Assembly (NCBI RefSeq): GCF_041346945.1
Contig: NZ_CP166850.1
Coordinates: 3,472,001 to 3,536,000 of the forward strand
Reading direction: 5' to 3'
DNA length: 64,000 nt
DNA from: Amycolatopsis sp. cg9
GTDB taxonomy: Bacteria > Actinomycetota > Actinomycetes > Mycobacteriales > Pseudonocardiaceae
Positions within the stretch are counted from its first letter, which is position 1, and the number at the start of each line of letters is the position of its first letter. Below, in pieces: positions 25,464 to 34,506 of the stretch. Both the position numbers and the translations under genes were made by a program. The notes beneath the pieces are model-generated. The model was not told the origin of the DNA, made no database searches, and saw only the letters and a program-made list of their open reading frames with translations.

Positions 25464-26765
25464 GTGACGGTGCTGGACTCACGACCGGACGTTCCAGGCG
25501 ACCCCCATGGGCGCATGATGACCCCTATGGAGGGGCCTGAAGCGCTCATTTCCGAAGCCGGCGTAAGCATGGCTCCCGTGGAGGACCTTGGTGCGGGCCG
25601 CGGCCCGTTCTGGCTCGACGACTGGCTGCGCGCCAACGCGACCGACGTGCTCGCCTGGCGCCGGCACATCCACGCGCACCCGGAGCTTTCGCGGCACGAG
25701 TTCGCGACCACGGAGCTGGTCGTCACGCTGCTGCGCACCGTCGGGCTCAAGCCGTGGGTGCTGCCCGGCGGCACCGGCGTCGTCTGCGACATCGGCAGCG
25801 GCGAGCGGTGCGTGGCGCTGCGCGCGGACATGGACGCGCTGCCGCTCACCGAGGCGACCGGGCTGCCCTACGCCTCGACGGTCGAGGGCGCGGCCCACAT
25901 GTGCGGCCACGACGCCCACACGGCGATCCTGCTCGGCGCGGCCCGCGCACTGGCCGGCGCGCCGGAGCTGCCCGGCCGCGTCCGGCTGATCTTCCAGGCC
26001 GCCGAGGAGGTCATGCCCGGCGGCGCGCTGGACATGATCGCGGCCGGCGCGCTCGACGGCGTCGAGCGGATCTACGGCCTGCACGTCGACCCGCGGCTCG
26101 AAGTGGGCTCGGTCGGCATGCGCGTGGGCGCGCTGACCTCGGCGGCGGACCTGATCGAGCTGCGGCTCACCTCGCCGGGCGGCCACACGTCCCGGCCGCA
26201 CCTGACGGCCGACCTGGTCCACGCGCTGGGCACGGTGATCACCTCGCTGCCCGCGGTGCTGTCGCGCCGGGTCGACCCGCGCTCCGGCACCGTCCTGGTG
26301 TGGGGTGCGGTCCACGCGGGCCAGGCGGCCAACGCGGTGCCCCAGGACGGCGTCCTGCGCGGCACGCTCCGCACCGCCGACCACGAGGTCTGGACGTCGC
26401 TGGAGCCGCTGGTGGCGTCCTCTGTGGAGTCCCTGCTGGCCCCGACCGGCGTCGGCTTCTCGCTGGACTACCGCCGCGGCGTGCCGCCGGTGGTCTCGGA
26501 CGCGGACTCGACGGCGCTGATGCGCGCGGGCGTCGAAGCGGCCCTCGGCGAGGGCGCGGTGGCCGGCACCGAGCAGTCCTCCGGCGGGGAAGACTTCGGC
26601 TGGTACCTGGAGCACGTCCAGGGCGCGTTCGCCCGCCTGGGTGTCTGGTCCGGCCCGCCGGCACCGCAGTCGGACATCCACCGCCCGACGTTCGTCCTCG
26701 ACGAGCGAGCCCTCCTCTGCGGGGTCCGCACCCTGGTCCACACCGCTTTGGCCGCTCTCGCCTGA
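25464..26765 (+). CDS. M20-family amidohydrolase (amino-acylase / IAA-amino acid hydrolase-like)
   Basis: 433 residues. Metal ligands of peptidase M20: AHMCGHDAHTAILLG (Cys/His pair), AAEEVMPGG (Glu pair), GLHVDPR (His) and EQSSGGEDFGWYLE. The dimerisation insert starts at SPGGHTSRPH. It hydrolyses N-acyl amino acids or similar amides in the cytosol. GTG 25464 is chosen for its GGAGGAGGTG ribosome site; ATGs at 25515 and 25527 are alternatives that remove a low-complexity N-terminus. Followed by a strong terminator. Confidence 0.9.
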   Translation: MTVLDSRPDVPGDPHGRMMTPMEGPEALISEAGVSMAPVEDLGAGRGPFWLDDWLRANATDVLAWRRHIHAHPELSRHEFATTELVVTLLRTVGLKPWVLPGGTGVVCDIGSGERCVALRADMDALPLTEATGLPYASTVEGAAHMCGHDAHTAILLGAARALAGAPELPGRVRLIFQAAEEVMPGGALDMIAAGALDGVERIYGLHVDPRLEVGSVGMRVGALTSAADLIELRLTSPGGHTSRPHLTADLVHALGTVITSLPAVLSRRVDPRSGTVLVWGAVHAGQAANAVPQDGVLRGTLRTADHEVWTSLEPLVASSVESLLAPTGVGFSLDYRRGVPPVVSDADSTALMRAGVEAALGEGAVAGTEQSSGGEDFGWYLEHVQGAFARLGVWSGPPAPQSDIHRPTFVLDERALLCGVRTLVHTALAALA

Positions 26766-26771
26766 GCGGAG

Positions 26772-27052
26772 TTGTCCACAGCTTCACCGAGTTGTCCACA
26801 GGCCGTGAACCGGCCCTTCCCTCGATCGGGGGAAGGGCCGTTTTGCGCGCCCGCGGACCGGCGGGCAGACTGGTCGACGGCCCGCCGCGCGGGCCCCGCA
26901 GACCCGGCGTTTTCGTTGTACCGCAAGGAAATTCACGTTCGCCGGGAGCGGGGCCGAGGCCGGCACGCACACGTGGTCCGGCGCGCTGACCGGGGTGCCC
27001 GCGCGAGGCCGCGCGGGCTCGTGGTAGCGCTCAGGCCACCGAGTTGTCCACA
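26772..27052. other. cluster of three perfect DnaA-box-like nonamers in an intergenic gap
   Basis: TTGTCCACA, the high-GC actinobacterial form of the DnaA box, occurs at 26772-26780, 26792-26800 and 27044-27052, all in the same orientation in a 297-bp gap. The first two are 20 bp apart. There is no AT-rich unwinding region and no dnaA/dnaN, so this is not oriC; a DnaA-titration or regulatory site is possible. Apart from the terminator at 26811-26844 I see nothing else in the gap. Confidence 0.55.
26811..26844 (+). terminator. rho-independent terminator after the M20 hydrolase
   Basis: CGGCCCTTCCC (26811-26821) and GGGAAGGGCCG (26830-26840) form a perfect 11-bp stem with an 8-nt loop followed by TTTT. 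Confidence 0.85.
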
Positions 27053-27062
27053 GGGTGTGGAG

Positions 27063-27515
27063 TCAGCCGCTGATGCCCGAACAGGGGCGGGTCCGCAGGT
27101 CGTCGACGTAGTCCGCCGGCGCCCCGGCCGCCTCCGCGGCATCGGCCAGCACGCCCAGGTAGCGCGCCGAGGGCAGCCCGCCCTCGTACGCGTCCAGGAC
27201 GTACAGCCAAGCCAGGGCCGAACCGTCCATGGTCTGCACGCGGAGCCGGATCTTCGAGTGCATCCCGAGCTCGCCGCCTTCCCAGCGGTCCAGCCCGTCC
27301 TCGTCCAGCGACGTCACGTCGTAGAGGACGACGAAGACCCGGGCTCCCGGGTCTTCGACGATCGTGGCCAGGGCACCTTCCCAGCCGAGGTCCTCGCCGC
27401 CGAAGGTCAGGCGCCACCCCTCCAGCCAGCCGGTGCCGGCCATCGGAGAGTGCGGCGCGCGCTCCAGCATCTGGGCGGGCTCCATGTTCGATCCGTACGC
27501 GGCATACAACGGCAC
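27063..27515 (-). CDS. gamma-glutamylcyclotransferase-like protein (AIG2/GGCT fold)
   Basis: 150 residues. It starts PLYAAYGSNMEPAQM, the YGSNM substrate loop of the family, and has a Glu at LDRWEGGELGMHSKI in the position of the catalytic acid. The family makes 5-oxoproline from gamma-glutamyl compounds; many bacterial members have unproved substrates. GTG 27515 places the YGSN loop at residue 7, as usual; the upstream GTGs would add an unlikely basic tail. Convergent with the M20 gene, separated by the DnaA-box gap. Confidence 0.85.
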   Translation of the reverse strand: MPLYAAYGSNMEPAQMLERAPHSPMAGTGWLEGWRLTFGGEDLGWEGALATIVEDPGARVFVVLYDVTSLDEDGLDRWEGGELGMHSKIRLRVQTMDGSALAWLYVLDAYEGGLPSARYLGVLADAAEAAGAPADYVDDLRTRPCSGISG

Positions 27516-27643
27516 GACGACAGCGTAGCGACCTCTCCCCCTCCCGAGTGGACGCACTCGCCGTGTTCGCCCACTTCAGTCTCCGGACACCTGTGCCGCG
27601 TACGGTGAGAGCACCGCACACGAGCACATCGAGGAGGACCCAG

Positions 27644-29044
27644 GTGACCAGGATCGTGATCATGGGCGGGGGCCCGGCCGGCTACGAAGCCGCGCTCGTC
27701 GCGGCCCAGCACGGCGCCGACGTCACGATCGTCGAACGGGACGGCCTGGGCGGCGCCTGCGTGCTCTACGACTGCGTCCCGTCGAAGACGTTCATCGCGA
27801 GCTCGGGCGCGCTGGCGAAGATGCACGACCTCGGCGAGCTCGGCATCAACACCGACCTGGCCGACACCAGCATCGACCTCCCGACCGTGCACGGCCGCGT
27901 GAAGGGCCTCGCGCTCGCCCAGTCCGCCGACATCCGCGCCCGCGTCCAGCGCGAAGGCGTCCGCGTCCTCATCGGCGAGGCGCGCTTCTGCGACGAGGAA
28001 ACCGGCCTCGCCACCCACAAGGTCGCCGTCACGACCAAGGACGGCACCGAAGCCCTGCCCGCCGACGTCGTGCTGATCGCGACCGGCGCCACCCCGCGCG
28101 TCCTCCCGGGCGCGGTGCCGGACGGCGAGCGCATCCTCGACTGGCGCCAGCTCTACGAGCTCCAGGAGCTGCCGGAGCACCTCGCCGTGATCGGCTCGGG
28201 CGTCACCGGCGCCGAGTTCGCGTCCGCCTACACCGAGATGGGCGTCAAGGTCACCGTCGTCTCCAGCCGCGACCGCGTCCTCCCGCACGAGGACGCCGAC
28301 GCGGCCGCGGTGCTCGAAGAGGTCTTCTCCCAGCGCGGCACGACCGTGGCGAAGCAGGCGCGCGCCGACCGCGTCGAGCGCACCGACAAGGGCGTCGAGA
28401 TCCACCTCGCCGATGGCCGCGTGATCGAAGCCAGCCACGCGCTGATGACCGTCGGGTCGGTCCCGAACACCCAGGACATCGGCCTCGACAAGGTCGGCAT
28501 CGCGCCCGGCCCCGGCGGGTTCATCACCGTCGACCGGGTTTCGCGCACGTCCGTGCCCGGGATCTACGCCGCCGGCGACTGCACCGGCGTGCTCATGCTG
28601 GCCTCGGTGGCGAGCATGCAGGGCCGCATCGCGATGTGGCACGCGCTGGGCGAGGGCGTCGCGCCGATCAAGCTCAAGACCGTCGCCGCCAACGTGTTCA
28701 CCCACCCGGAGATCGCCACCGTCGGCATCAGCCAGCAGGCGATCGACTCCGGCGAGGTGCCCGCGCGCACCATCATGCTGCCGCTGGCCACCAACGCGCG
28801 CGCGAAGATGGAGGGCCTCCGCCGAGGCTTCGTGAAGCTGTTCTGCCGCCCCGCCACCGGCGTGGTCGTCGGTGGCGTCGTCGTGGCGCCGCAGGCGAGC
28901 GAGCTCATCCTCCCCATCGCGCTCGCCGTCCAGAACCAGCTCACCGTGGACCACCTGGCACTGACGTTTTCGGTGTACCCGTCGCTGTCGGGGTCGATCA
29001 CCGAGGCCGGGCGCCAGCTCATGCGCCACGACGATCTCGACTGA
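27644..29044 (+). CDS. lpdA: NAD(P)H-quinone dehydrogenase, LpdA-type pyridine nucleotide-disulfide family
   Basis: 466 residues. FAD site IVIMGGGPAGYEAALVAAQ, redox motif GGACVLYDCVPSKTF (CxxxxC kept), NAD site VIGSGVTGAEFASAY and FAD/dimer site GIYAAGDCTG. In the C-terminal interface the His-Pro pair that serves as base in lipoamide dehydrogenase is replaced (SVYPSLSGSITEAGRQL, Tyr for His). That makes true lipoamide dehydrogenase activity unlikely and resembles M. tuberculosis LpdA (Rv3303c), a quinone reductase. GTG start behind GAGGAGG. Confidence 0.88.
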   Translation: MTRIVIMGGGPAGYEAALVAAQHGADVTIVERDGLGGACVLYDCVPSKTFIASSGALAKMHDLGELGINTDLADTSIDLPTVHGRVKGLALAQSADIRARVQREGVRVLIGEARFCDEETGLATHKVAVTTKDGTEALPADVVLIATGATPRVLPGAVPDGERILDWRQLYELQELPEHLAVIGSGVTGAEFASAYTEMGVKVTVVSSRDRVLPHEDADAAAVLEEVFSQRGTTVAKQARADRVERTDKGVEIHLADGRVIEASHALMTVGSVPNTQDIGLDKVGIAPGPGGFITVDRVSRTSVPGIYAAGDCTGVLMLASVASMQGRIAMWHALGEGVAPIKLKTVAANVFTHPEIATVGISQQAIDSGEVPARTIMLPLATNARAKMEGLRRGFVKLFCRPATGVVVGGVVVAPQASELILPIALAVQNQLTVDHLALTFSVYPSLSGSITEAGRQLMRHDDLD

Positions 29045-29123
29045 TCCCGGCCGATCCCGTAGGCAACCCGTCGCGCCCCGTCGCGTCTTGTCGGTGGTAA
29101 GGCTGAAGGACGCGAAGGGTGCG

Positions 29124-29581
29124 ATGGTGCGCAAGACGGTGGTTTTCGTTGCGGCAGCGGTGATCGGGGCGACGGCGCTGGCGGCGCCCGCGACGGCGCA
29201 GAGCAGCAGTCCCGCGGCGCCGGCGCGGCGCCGGCCGGCAGCGTCCAGCTCAACGTCAACACCGCGATCAACCAGTCGCTCGTGGACAAGTACGTCCGCG
29301 ACGCGCCGAACGTCGCGCTGGCCAAGTGCGAAGGCGCTTCGCCGAAGTTCTCCTCGCCGGCACTGGACTTCGCGAACTACACCCCGGGCCCGTTCATGGG
29401 CGCGGACGCGAACATCAGCGCCGACGCCACGCTCAAGCCCGGCACGGCCGCGGGGGAGTACCCGCTGACCGTCACCTGCGGCGGCCAGACCTACACCACG
29501 AAGTTCACGGTGCCGGCCGCGCAGGTCGCGAAGGTGCCGTCCGGTGCCGCGAAAGCGGGCGACGGCAGCATGGCCGGCTGA
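29124..29581 (+). pseudogene. secreted protein gene interrupted by a one-base frameshift
   Basis: The signal peptide is in one frame (ATG 29124: VRKTVVFVAAAVIGATALAAPATAQSSS) and the mature domain in another (GSVQLNVNTAIN onward, then KYVRDAPNVALAKCEG to AKAGDGSMAG, stop 29581). The switch falls at 29210-29240 in a GCGCCGGCGCGGCGCCGG run, where adding one base restores a Pro/Ala-rich linker. It is either a sequencing error in a hard GC tract or a real lesion. The mature part (Cys pair, LKPGTAAGEYPLTVTCGG) resembles the next gene (VKPGKYAVTLHCGP), so they are probably related secreted proteins. Confidence 0.7.
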
Positions 29582-29595
29582 TTCTTTCTTTTCCC

Positions 29596-29630
29596 AAAAC
29601 CGCCCCGGAGTGCGCTCCGGGGCGGTTTTT
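29596..29630 (+). terminator. strong rho-independent terminator
   Basis: AAAACCGCCCCGGAG (29596-29610) and CTCCGGGGCGGTTTT (29615-29629) form a perfect 15-bp stem with a TGCG loop. The A and T runs on both sides make it work in either direction. It ends the frameshifted secreted-protein gene. Confidence 0.92.
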
Positions 29631-29732
29631 CATGTCGGATTCGTGACCTCCGGGCGCAACCGATCGCAGGTGGAGACGTCTTTGGAGGCATAAGCGAGCG
29701 GAGGCCGCTTTCATTCCACAGGGGAGAAAAGA

Positions 29733-30275
29733 ATGAAGAAGACTGCCGTTGTCACGGGTGTTGCCGCCGCATTCCTCGTCCTCGCGCCCGGTGCCGCACT
29801 GGCGGCCACACCCACCACCACGCCGTCCGCCTCGCCCACGTCGACGGTGCCGGTGGACCCGGACGGCCCGTTCTCGCGGATCACCCGGCTGCTGACCGTG
29901 AGCCCCGCCCAGGCGCAGCCGGGCGCGCGGGTGAAGCTGGACTTCGCCTGCCAGACCCGCGAGCCCGCGGAGAAGGTCACCGTGCGGTCGGCGGCGCTCG
30001 TCTTCGGCAAGGGCATGTGGGCCACCGGCACGGTGAAGGACGTCAAGCCCGGCAAGTACGCCGTCACGCTGCACTGCGGCCCCGAGACCTCGAGCGCGAC
30101 GCTGGAAGTCCTGCCGGTGAAGAAGCAGGTCGTGAAGGTGCCCGCGGGCGCACCGCAGACGGGCGGCACCGACGTCCCGGCCGACAGCTCCCCGCTCGCG
30201 GCGGCGGCCGCCATGGGCGCGCTCGCGCTCGGCGGCAGCGGCCTCGTGCTCGCCCGCCGGGCCCGCCGGCGCTGA
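29733..30275 (+). CDS. surface protein with sorting-signal-like C-terminus
   Basis: 180 residues. Signal peptide 1-24 (KKTAVVTGVAAAFLVLAPGAALA), Thr/Ser/Pro-rich linker, a beta-rich domain with two Cys (LDFACQTRE, VTLHCGPET), then APQTGGTDVPADSS, a hydrophobic helix (PLAAAAAMGALALGGSGLVLA) and RRARRR. The order motif-helix-basic tail is that of sortase substrates; the motif PQTGG is close to LPxTG. A class F sortase gene follows after 82 bp, so this is its likely substrate. Confidence 0.8.
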   Translation: MKKTAVVTGVAAAFLVLAPGAALAATPTTTPSASPTSTVPVDPDGPFSRITRLLTVSPAQAQPGARVKLDFACQTREPAEKVTVRSAALVFGKGMWATGTVKDVKPGKYAVTLHCGPETSSATLEVLPVKKQVVKVPAGAPQTGGTDVPADSSPLAAAAAMGALALGGSGLVLARRARRR

Positions 30276-30357
30276 CCGCGGCCGAGGTACCGTCGGGACT
30301 CAACCGAAGAGACCACCCGGACGTGTGAACGGCAGGCGAGGAACCACGGGGGAGAAC

Positions 30358-31005
30358 ATGTCGACGAGGAGCACGAGCAGACGGGGTTACCTGATCGCCC
30401 TCGTCCTCGCGTTGCTGGCCGCGCTGGTGGTCGTGGCACTGGTGTTCGGCGGCGGGACCGAACCACCCGCCGCCCAGCCGCCGCCCGCGCGGCCGGTCGC
30501 CGTGCAGCCCGAACCCGCGGCCGCCGGCCAGGACGCCGTCGCGGCCCTGCCCAAGTCCGACCCGGTTTCGATCGACATCCCGAAGATCGGCGCGCACTCG
30601 TCGCTGGTCCCGCTCGGGCTCAACGCCGACAACACCGTCGAGGTGCCGCCGGTGACCACGCCACTGCAGGCCGGCTGGTACACCTACGCGCCGACCCCGG
30701 GCGAGACCGGCCCGGCCGTCGTGCTCGGGCACGTCGACGGCAACCACCAGAAGGGCATCTTCTTTCGGCTCAAGGAGCTCGCCGCGGGCGACCGCGTGTC
30801 GGTCGCCCGCAAGGACGGCACCACGGCGGTGTTCGAGGTGACGAAGGTGCACCAGGTGCCGAAGAAGGACTTCGAGGGCGAAGGCGTCTACGACGACACG
30901 CCCGGCCCCGAACTGCGCCTGATCACCTGTGGCGGCGTCTTCGACCGGAACGCGCGCAACTACGTCGACAACATCGTCGTCTACGCCAAGCTCGTCGGGC
31001 ACTGA
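30358..31005 (+). CDS. class F sortase
   Basis: 215 residues. N-terminal membrane anchor (GYLIALVLALLAALVVVALVFGG), Pro-rich linker, then the sortase barrel: VVLGHVDGNH (catalytic His), LRLITCGGVFD (catalytic Cys) and NARNYVDNIVVYA (Arg). It would join surface proteins to the cell wall or trim them; class F enzymes are typical of actinobacteria. ATG 30358 follows GGGGGAG; an upstream GTG at 30325 is less likely. Follows the sorting-signal protein in the same direction. Confidence 0.9.
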   Translation: MSTRSTSRRGYLIALVLALLAALVVVALVFGGGTEPPAAQPPPARPVAVQPEPAAAGQDAVAALPKSDPVSIDIPKIGAHSSLVPLGLNADNTVEVPPVTTPLQAGWYTYAPTPGETGPAVVLGHVDGNHQKGIFFRLKELAAGDRVSVARKDGTTAVFEVTKVHQVPKKDFEGEGVYDDTPGPELRLITCGGVFDRNARNYVDNIVVYAKLVGH

Positions 31006-31091
31006 GTCCTTCGGCCCTGGTTTTGTCGGTGGTGGGTGCCAGACTGTGTCGGCCGTCACCCCGGCGGCGTTCACGAGGGTTGGGAGTCGAC

Positions 31092-31895
31092 ATGGTGTTC
31101 CGGGACGAGCGGTGGCCGGACGGCACGCCCAGTTGGGTGGACCTGATGGTGCCGGACCAGGCGAAAGCGGTGGCCTTCTACAGCGGCCTGTTCGGCTGGG
31201 ACGTGCGGACGGGCGGTGAGGAGACCGGCTTCTACGGCATGGCGGAGCTGCGCGGCCGCCCGGTCGCCGGCATCGGGCAGACACCACCGGGGCAGGAGCT
31301 GCCCGCGGTGTGGACGACTTACCTGTCGGTGTCCGACGTGGACAAGACGGTCACGGCGATCACCGAGGCCGGCGGCCAGGTCCTCATGCCGGTCATGGAG
31401 GTCATGAAGGAGGGCCGCATGGCGATCGCGGCCGACCCGGCGGGCGCGGTCTTCGGCCTCTGGGAGGCGGGGAACCACATCGGCACCCAGGTCACGGCGG
31501 CCCCGGGCACGCTGGCCTGGAACGAGTGCATGAGCCGCGACTACCCGGCGGCGAAGGCGTTCTACGAGCAGGTCTTCGGCTTCGGCTTCCAGGACCTGTC
31601 GAACGACGACTTCACGTACGCGGTCCTGCTGCTCGACGGCCGCCCGGTCGGCGGCCTCGGCGCACTGCCGGCCTCGGTCCCGGCGGAGGTCCCGTCGAAC
31701 TGGTCGGCGTACTTCTCGGTGGCGGACGCCGACGCGAGCGCGGCGAAGGTCGTCGAGCTCGGCGGGCAGGTGCTGGACCAGCCGTTCGACTCCCCGTACG
31801 GCCGGCAGGTGCGGGTGCTGGACGACCAGGGGGTGCCGTTCCTGGTGATCGCGCCGAACGAGCAGTCGGGCAAGCCGGAGGGCTGGGAGGAGTGA
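31092..31895 (+). CDS. VOC (glyoxalase/dioxygenase fold) protein, two domains
   Basis: 267 residues in two similar halves, each of paired beta-alpha-beta-beta-beta units: VDLMVPDQAKAVAFYSGLFGW with DPAGAVFGLWE, then NECMSRDYPAAKAFYEQVFGF with DDQGVPFLVIAP. Such double-domain VOC proteins include the Streptomyces 27-kDa antigen Cfp30B-like group. No ligand set is clear enough to name an enzyme activity. Single gene between sortase and glpK. Confidence 0.87.
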   Translation: MVFRDERWPDGTPSWVDLMVPDQAKAVAFYSGLFGWDVRTGGEETGFYGMAELRGRPVAGIGQTPPGQELPAVWTTYLSVSDVDKTVTAITEAGGQVLMPVMEVMKEGRMAIAADPAGAVFGLWEAGNHIGTQVTAAPGTLAWNECMSRDYPAAKAFYEQVFGFGFQDLSNDDFTYAVLLLDGRPVGGLGALPASVPAEVPSNWSAYFSVADADASAAKVVELGGQVLDQPFDSPYGRQVRVLDDQGVPFLVIAPNEQSGKPEGWEE

Positions 31896-31975
31896 GCCCG
31901 GTCCGCCACCGGTGAGGGGGCCGGCCCACCGCGAGCAGGCCGGAGGCGCGCCACCGCGCCCCCGGCCCGGATCGG

Positions 31976-33490
31976 TCAGTCCTCGTCGGACACCCAGTCG
32001 AAGGTCTTCGTCACCGCCTTCTTCCAGTTCCGGTACTCGCGCTCGCGGCGGGAGTCGTCCATCGACGGGTCCCACTGCTTGTCCTGCGCCCAGTTGTTCC
32101 GGATGTCGTCCTCCGACTTCCAGAACCCGACGGCCAGGCCGGCGGCGTAGGCGGCGCCCAGCGCGGTCGTCTCGTTGACCACCGGGCGGATCACCGGCAC
32201 GCCGAGGATGTCGGCCTGGAACTGCATGAGCAGCTCGTTGACGACCATGCCGCCGTCCACCTTGAGCGACTTCAGCGGCACCCCGGAGTCGGCGTTCATC
32301 GCGTCGATGACCTCGCGCGACTGGAACGCCGTCGCCTCCAGCACCGCGCGGGCGAGGTGGCCCTTGTTGACGAACCGGGTGAGGCCGACGATCGCGCCGC
32401 GGGCGTCGGAGCGCCAGTAAGGAGCGAACAGGCCCGAGAACGCCGGGACGAAGTACGCGCCGCCGTTGTCCTCGACGCTGCGGGCGTGCTCCTCGATCTC
32501 GGCCGCCGTGGCGATCATGCCGAGGTTGTCGCGCAGCCACTGCACCAGCGAACCGGTGACGGCGATGGAGCCTTCCAGCGCGTAGACCGTGTCGTTCGAG
32601 CCGATCTTGTAGCAGACCGTGGTGAGCAGCCCGTTCTGCGACATCACCTTTTCGGTGCCGGTGTTGAGCAGCATGAAGTTGCCGGTGCCGTAGGTGTTCT
32701 TGGCCTCGCCGGGTGACAGGCAGGCCTGGCCGAACGTCGCGGCCTGCTGGTCGCCCAGGATGCCCGCGATCGGGACGCCGGCGAGCGCGCCCTTCTCGCG
32801 GACCTTGCCGTACTCCTCGGACGAGGAACGGATCTCCGGCAGCATCGAAAGGGGGATGCCCATCTCGCCGGCGATCCCGGCGTCCCACTGCAGGGTGTCG
32901 AGGTCCATCAGCATGGTGCGCGAGGCGTTGGTCGGGTCGGTGACGTGCACCCCGCCGTCGGCGCCGCCGGTCATGTTCCACAGCACCCAGGTGTCCATGT
33001 TGCCGAAGATCAGGTCACCGGCTTCGGCCTTCTCGCGCGCGCCTTCGACGTTGTCGAGGATCCACTTGATCTTCGGCCCGGAGAAGTAGGTCGCGAGCGG
33101 GAGCCCGACCTTGTCGCGGTAGCGCTCCTGGCCGCCGCCGAGGTTGCCGAGCTCGGTGACGATCTTGTCGGTGCGGGTGTCCTGCCAGACGATCGCGTTG
33201 TACACCGGCTTGCCGGTCTTCTTGTCCCAGACGAGCGCGGTCTCGCGCTGGTTGGTGATGCCGACGGCGGCGATGTCCTTCGCGGTCAGGTCGGCCTTGG
33301 CCAGCGCGCCCGCGGCGACCCGGCGCGTGTTCTCCCAGATCTCCTCGGCGTTGTGCTCGACCCAGCCGGCCTTCGGGAAGATCTGCTCGTGCTCGCGCTG
33401 GTCGACCGAGACCACGCGGCCTTCGTGGTTGAAGATCATGCACCGGGTCGACGTGGTGCCCTGGTCGATCGCGGCTACGTACGAAGTCAT
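31976..33490 (-). CDS. glpK: glycerol kinase
   Basis: 504 residues, FGGY family. ATP-dependent phosphorylation of glycerol to glycerol 3-phosphate. [16 protein letters not shown] at the N-terminus (phosphate 1), [19 protein letters not shown] (glycerol-binding Arg-Glu), [40 protein letters not shown], and [22 protein letters not shown]. Length and motifs are standard. It lies 31 bp after glpF in the same direction, so uptake and phosphorylation are co-expressed. Confidence 0.97.
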   Translation of the reverse strand: MTSYVAAIDQGTTSTRCMIFNHEGRVVSVDQREHEQIFPKAGWVEHNAEEIWENTRRVAAGALAKADLTAKDIAAVGITNQRETALVWDKKTGKPVYNAIVWQDTRTDKIVTELGNLGGGQERYRDKVGLPLATYFSGPKIKWILDNVEGAREKAEAGDLIFGNMDTWVLWNMTGGADGGVHVTDPTNASRTMLMDLDTLQWDAGIAGEMGIPLSMLPEIRSSSEEYGKVREKGALAGVPIAGILGDQQAATFGQACLSPGEAKNTYGTGNFMLLNTGTEKVMSQNGLLTTVCYKIGSNDTVYALEGSIAVTGSLVQWLRDNLGMIATAAEIEEHARSVEDNGGAYFVPAFSGLFAPYWRSDARGAIVGLTRFVNKGHLARAVLEATAFQSREVIDAMNADSGVPLKSLKVDGGMVVNELLMQFQADILGVPVIRPVVNETTALGAAYAAGLAVGFWKSEDDIRNNWAQDKQWDPSMDDSRREREYRNWKKAVTKTFDWVSDED

Positions 33491-33521
33491 GTGCGCTCCA
33501 GGAATTCGGTGGGTGGGGCGA

Positions 33522-34271
33522 TCAGGTCAGGTTGTGCACGCCGAGGTACAGCAGCGCGGCGAGCGCGCCGCCGACGAGCGGGCCGACGACCGGGATCCAG
33601 GAGTAGCCCCAGTTCGCGTTGGCCTTGTTCTTGATCGGCAGCAGGAACGCGTACGCGATGCGCGGGCCCAGGTCGCGGGCCGGGTTGATGGCGTAGCCCG
33701 TCGGCCCGCCGAGCGACGTGCCGATCACGAGGACGACGAACGAGACGCCCGCGTAGCCCAGCGCGGAGTTGCCGAAGTTCGGCGTGCCGCCGTCACCGGT
33801 GGCGAAGACCGGGCTGAGCAGGATCCACGCGACCAGCACGAAGGTGCCGATGATCTCGGTGACGAGGTTCCACGCGGTGTTCGGGATCTGCGGTGCGGTG
33901 GAGAAGATGCCGAGCGTGTTCTCCGGCTCGGGGTGGTCGTCGAACTGCAGCTTGTAGGCGGCCCAGCAGAGCACGGCGCCGAGGATGGCGCCGACCATCT
34001 GGCCGAGGAAGTAGAACGGGACGTCGGCCCACTGGGTCTTGCCCGAAATGGCCAGGCCCAGCGTCACCGCCGGGTTGAGGTGCGCCCCGCTGGGCGCGGC
34101 GATGCTGGCACCGGTGAAGACGGCGAAGGCCCAGCCGAAGTTGATGAAGAGGAACCCTGCGTTGTGACCGTTGTTCTTACGGAGGACGTGGTTCGCGACC
34201 ACACCGTTGCCGAGCAGGATCAGCGCGGCCGTTCCCAGTATTTCCCAGACGATTATTGCCCCAGCACTCAC
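33522..34271 (-). CDS. glpF: glycerol uptake facilitator (aquaglyceroporin)
   Basis: 249 residues, MIP family, six helices and two half-helices. The two pore signatures are [11 protein letters not shown] and [13 protein letters not shown]; the Asp after the second NPA-R marks glycerol-conducting members. GTG 34271 ([20 protein letters not shown]) is chosen because GGAGGT stands six bases upstream; a longer frame from 34406 adds a non-membrane N-terminus without a ribosome site. First gene of the glpF-glpK unit, divergent from glpD across 235 bp that must hold both promoters; I could not single out an operator there. Confidence 0.95.
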   Translation of the reverse strand: MSAGAIIVWEILGTAALILLGNGVVANHVLRKNNGHNAGFLFINFGWAFAVFTGASIAAPSGAHLNPAVTLGLAISGKTQWADVPFYFLGQMVGAILGAVLCWAAYKLQFDDHPEPENTLGIFSTAPQIPNTAWNLVTEIIGTFVLVAWILLSPVFATGDGGTPNFGNSALGYAGVSFVVLVIGTSLGGPTGYAINPARDLGPRIAYAFLLPIKNKANANWGYSWIPVVGPLVGGALAALLYLGVHNLT

Positions 34272-34506
34272 CGCTGCACCTCCACACTGGACACTCTGCG
34301 CAGGGTCGATCACGGCGTGCCACGGCACCGTTGCCGACCCACGTCCGGGCGACGTTACCGGTGTGCCGAAGATCATTCCAGGCACCGGGTAGCCGAATCT
34401 TTTCAAGATCGCGGAGGGTTACGCCACAAGTGTCATCCGTGGACGGGCGGAGGATCACCAGGTCGTGCGATGCTGGAAGCCTCGCCGGCACGAGGAGGAA
34501 TGTCAC

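Noticed and set aside
26772..27052. Chromosome origin (oriC), because of repeated DnaA boxes
   Set aside because: Only three boxes, no AT-rich unwinding element, and no dnaA, dnaN or gyrase genes nearby.
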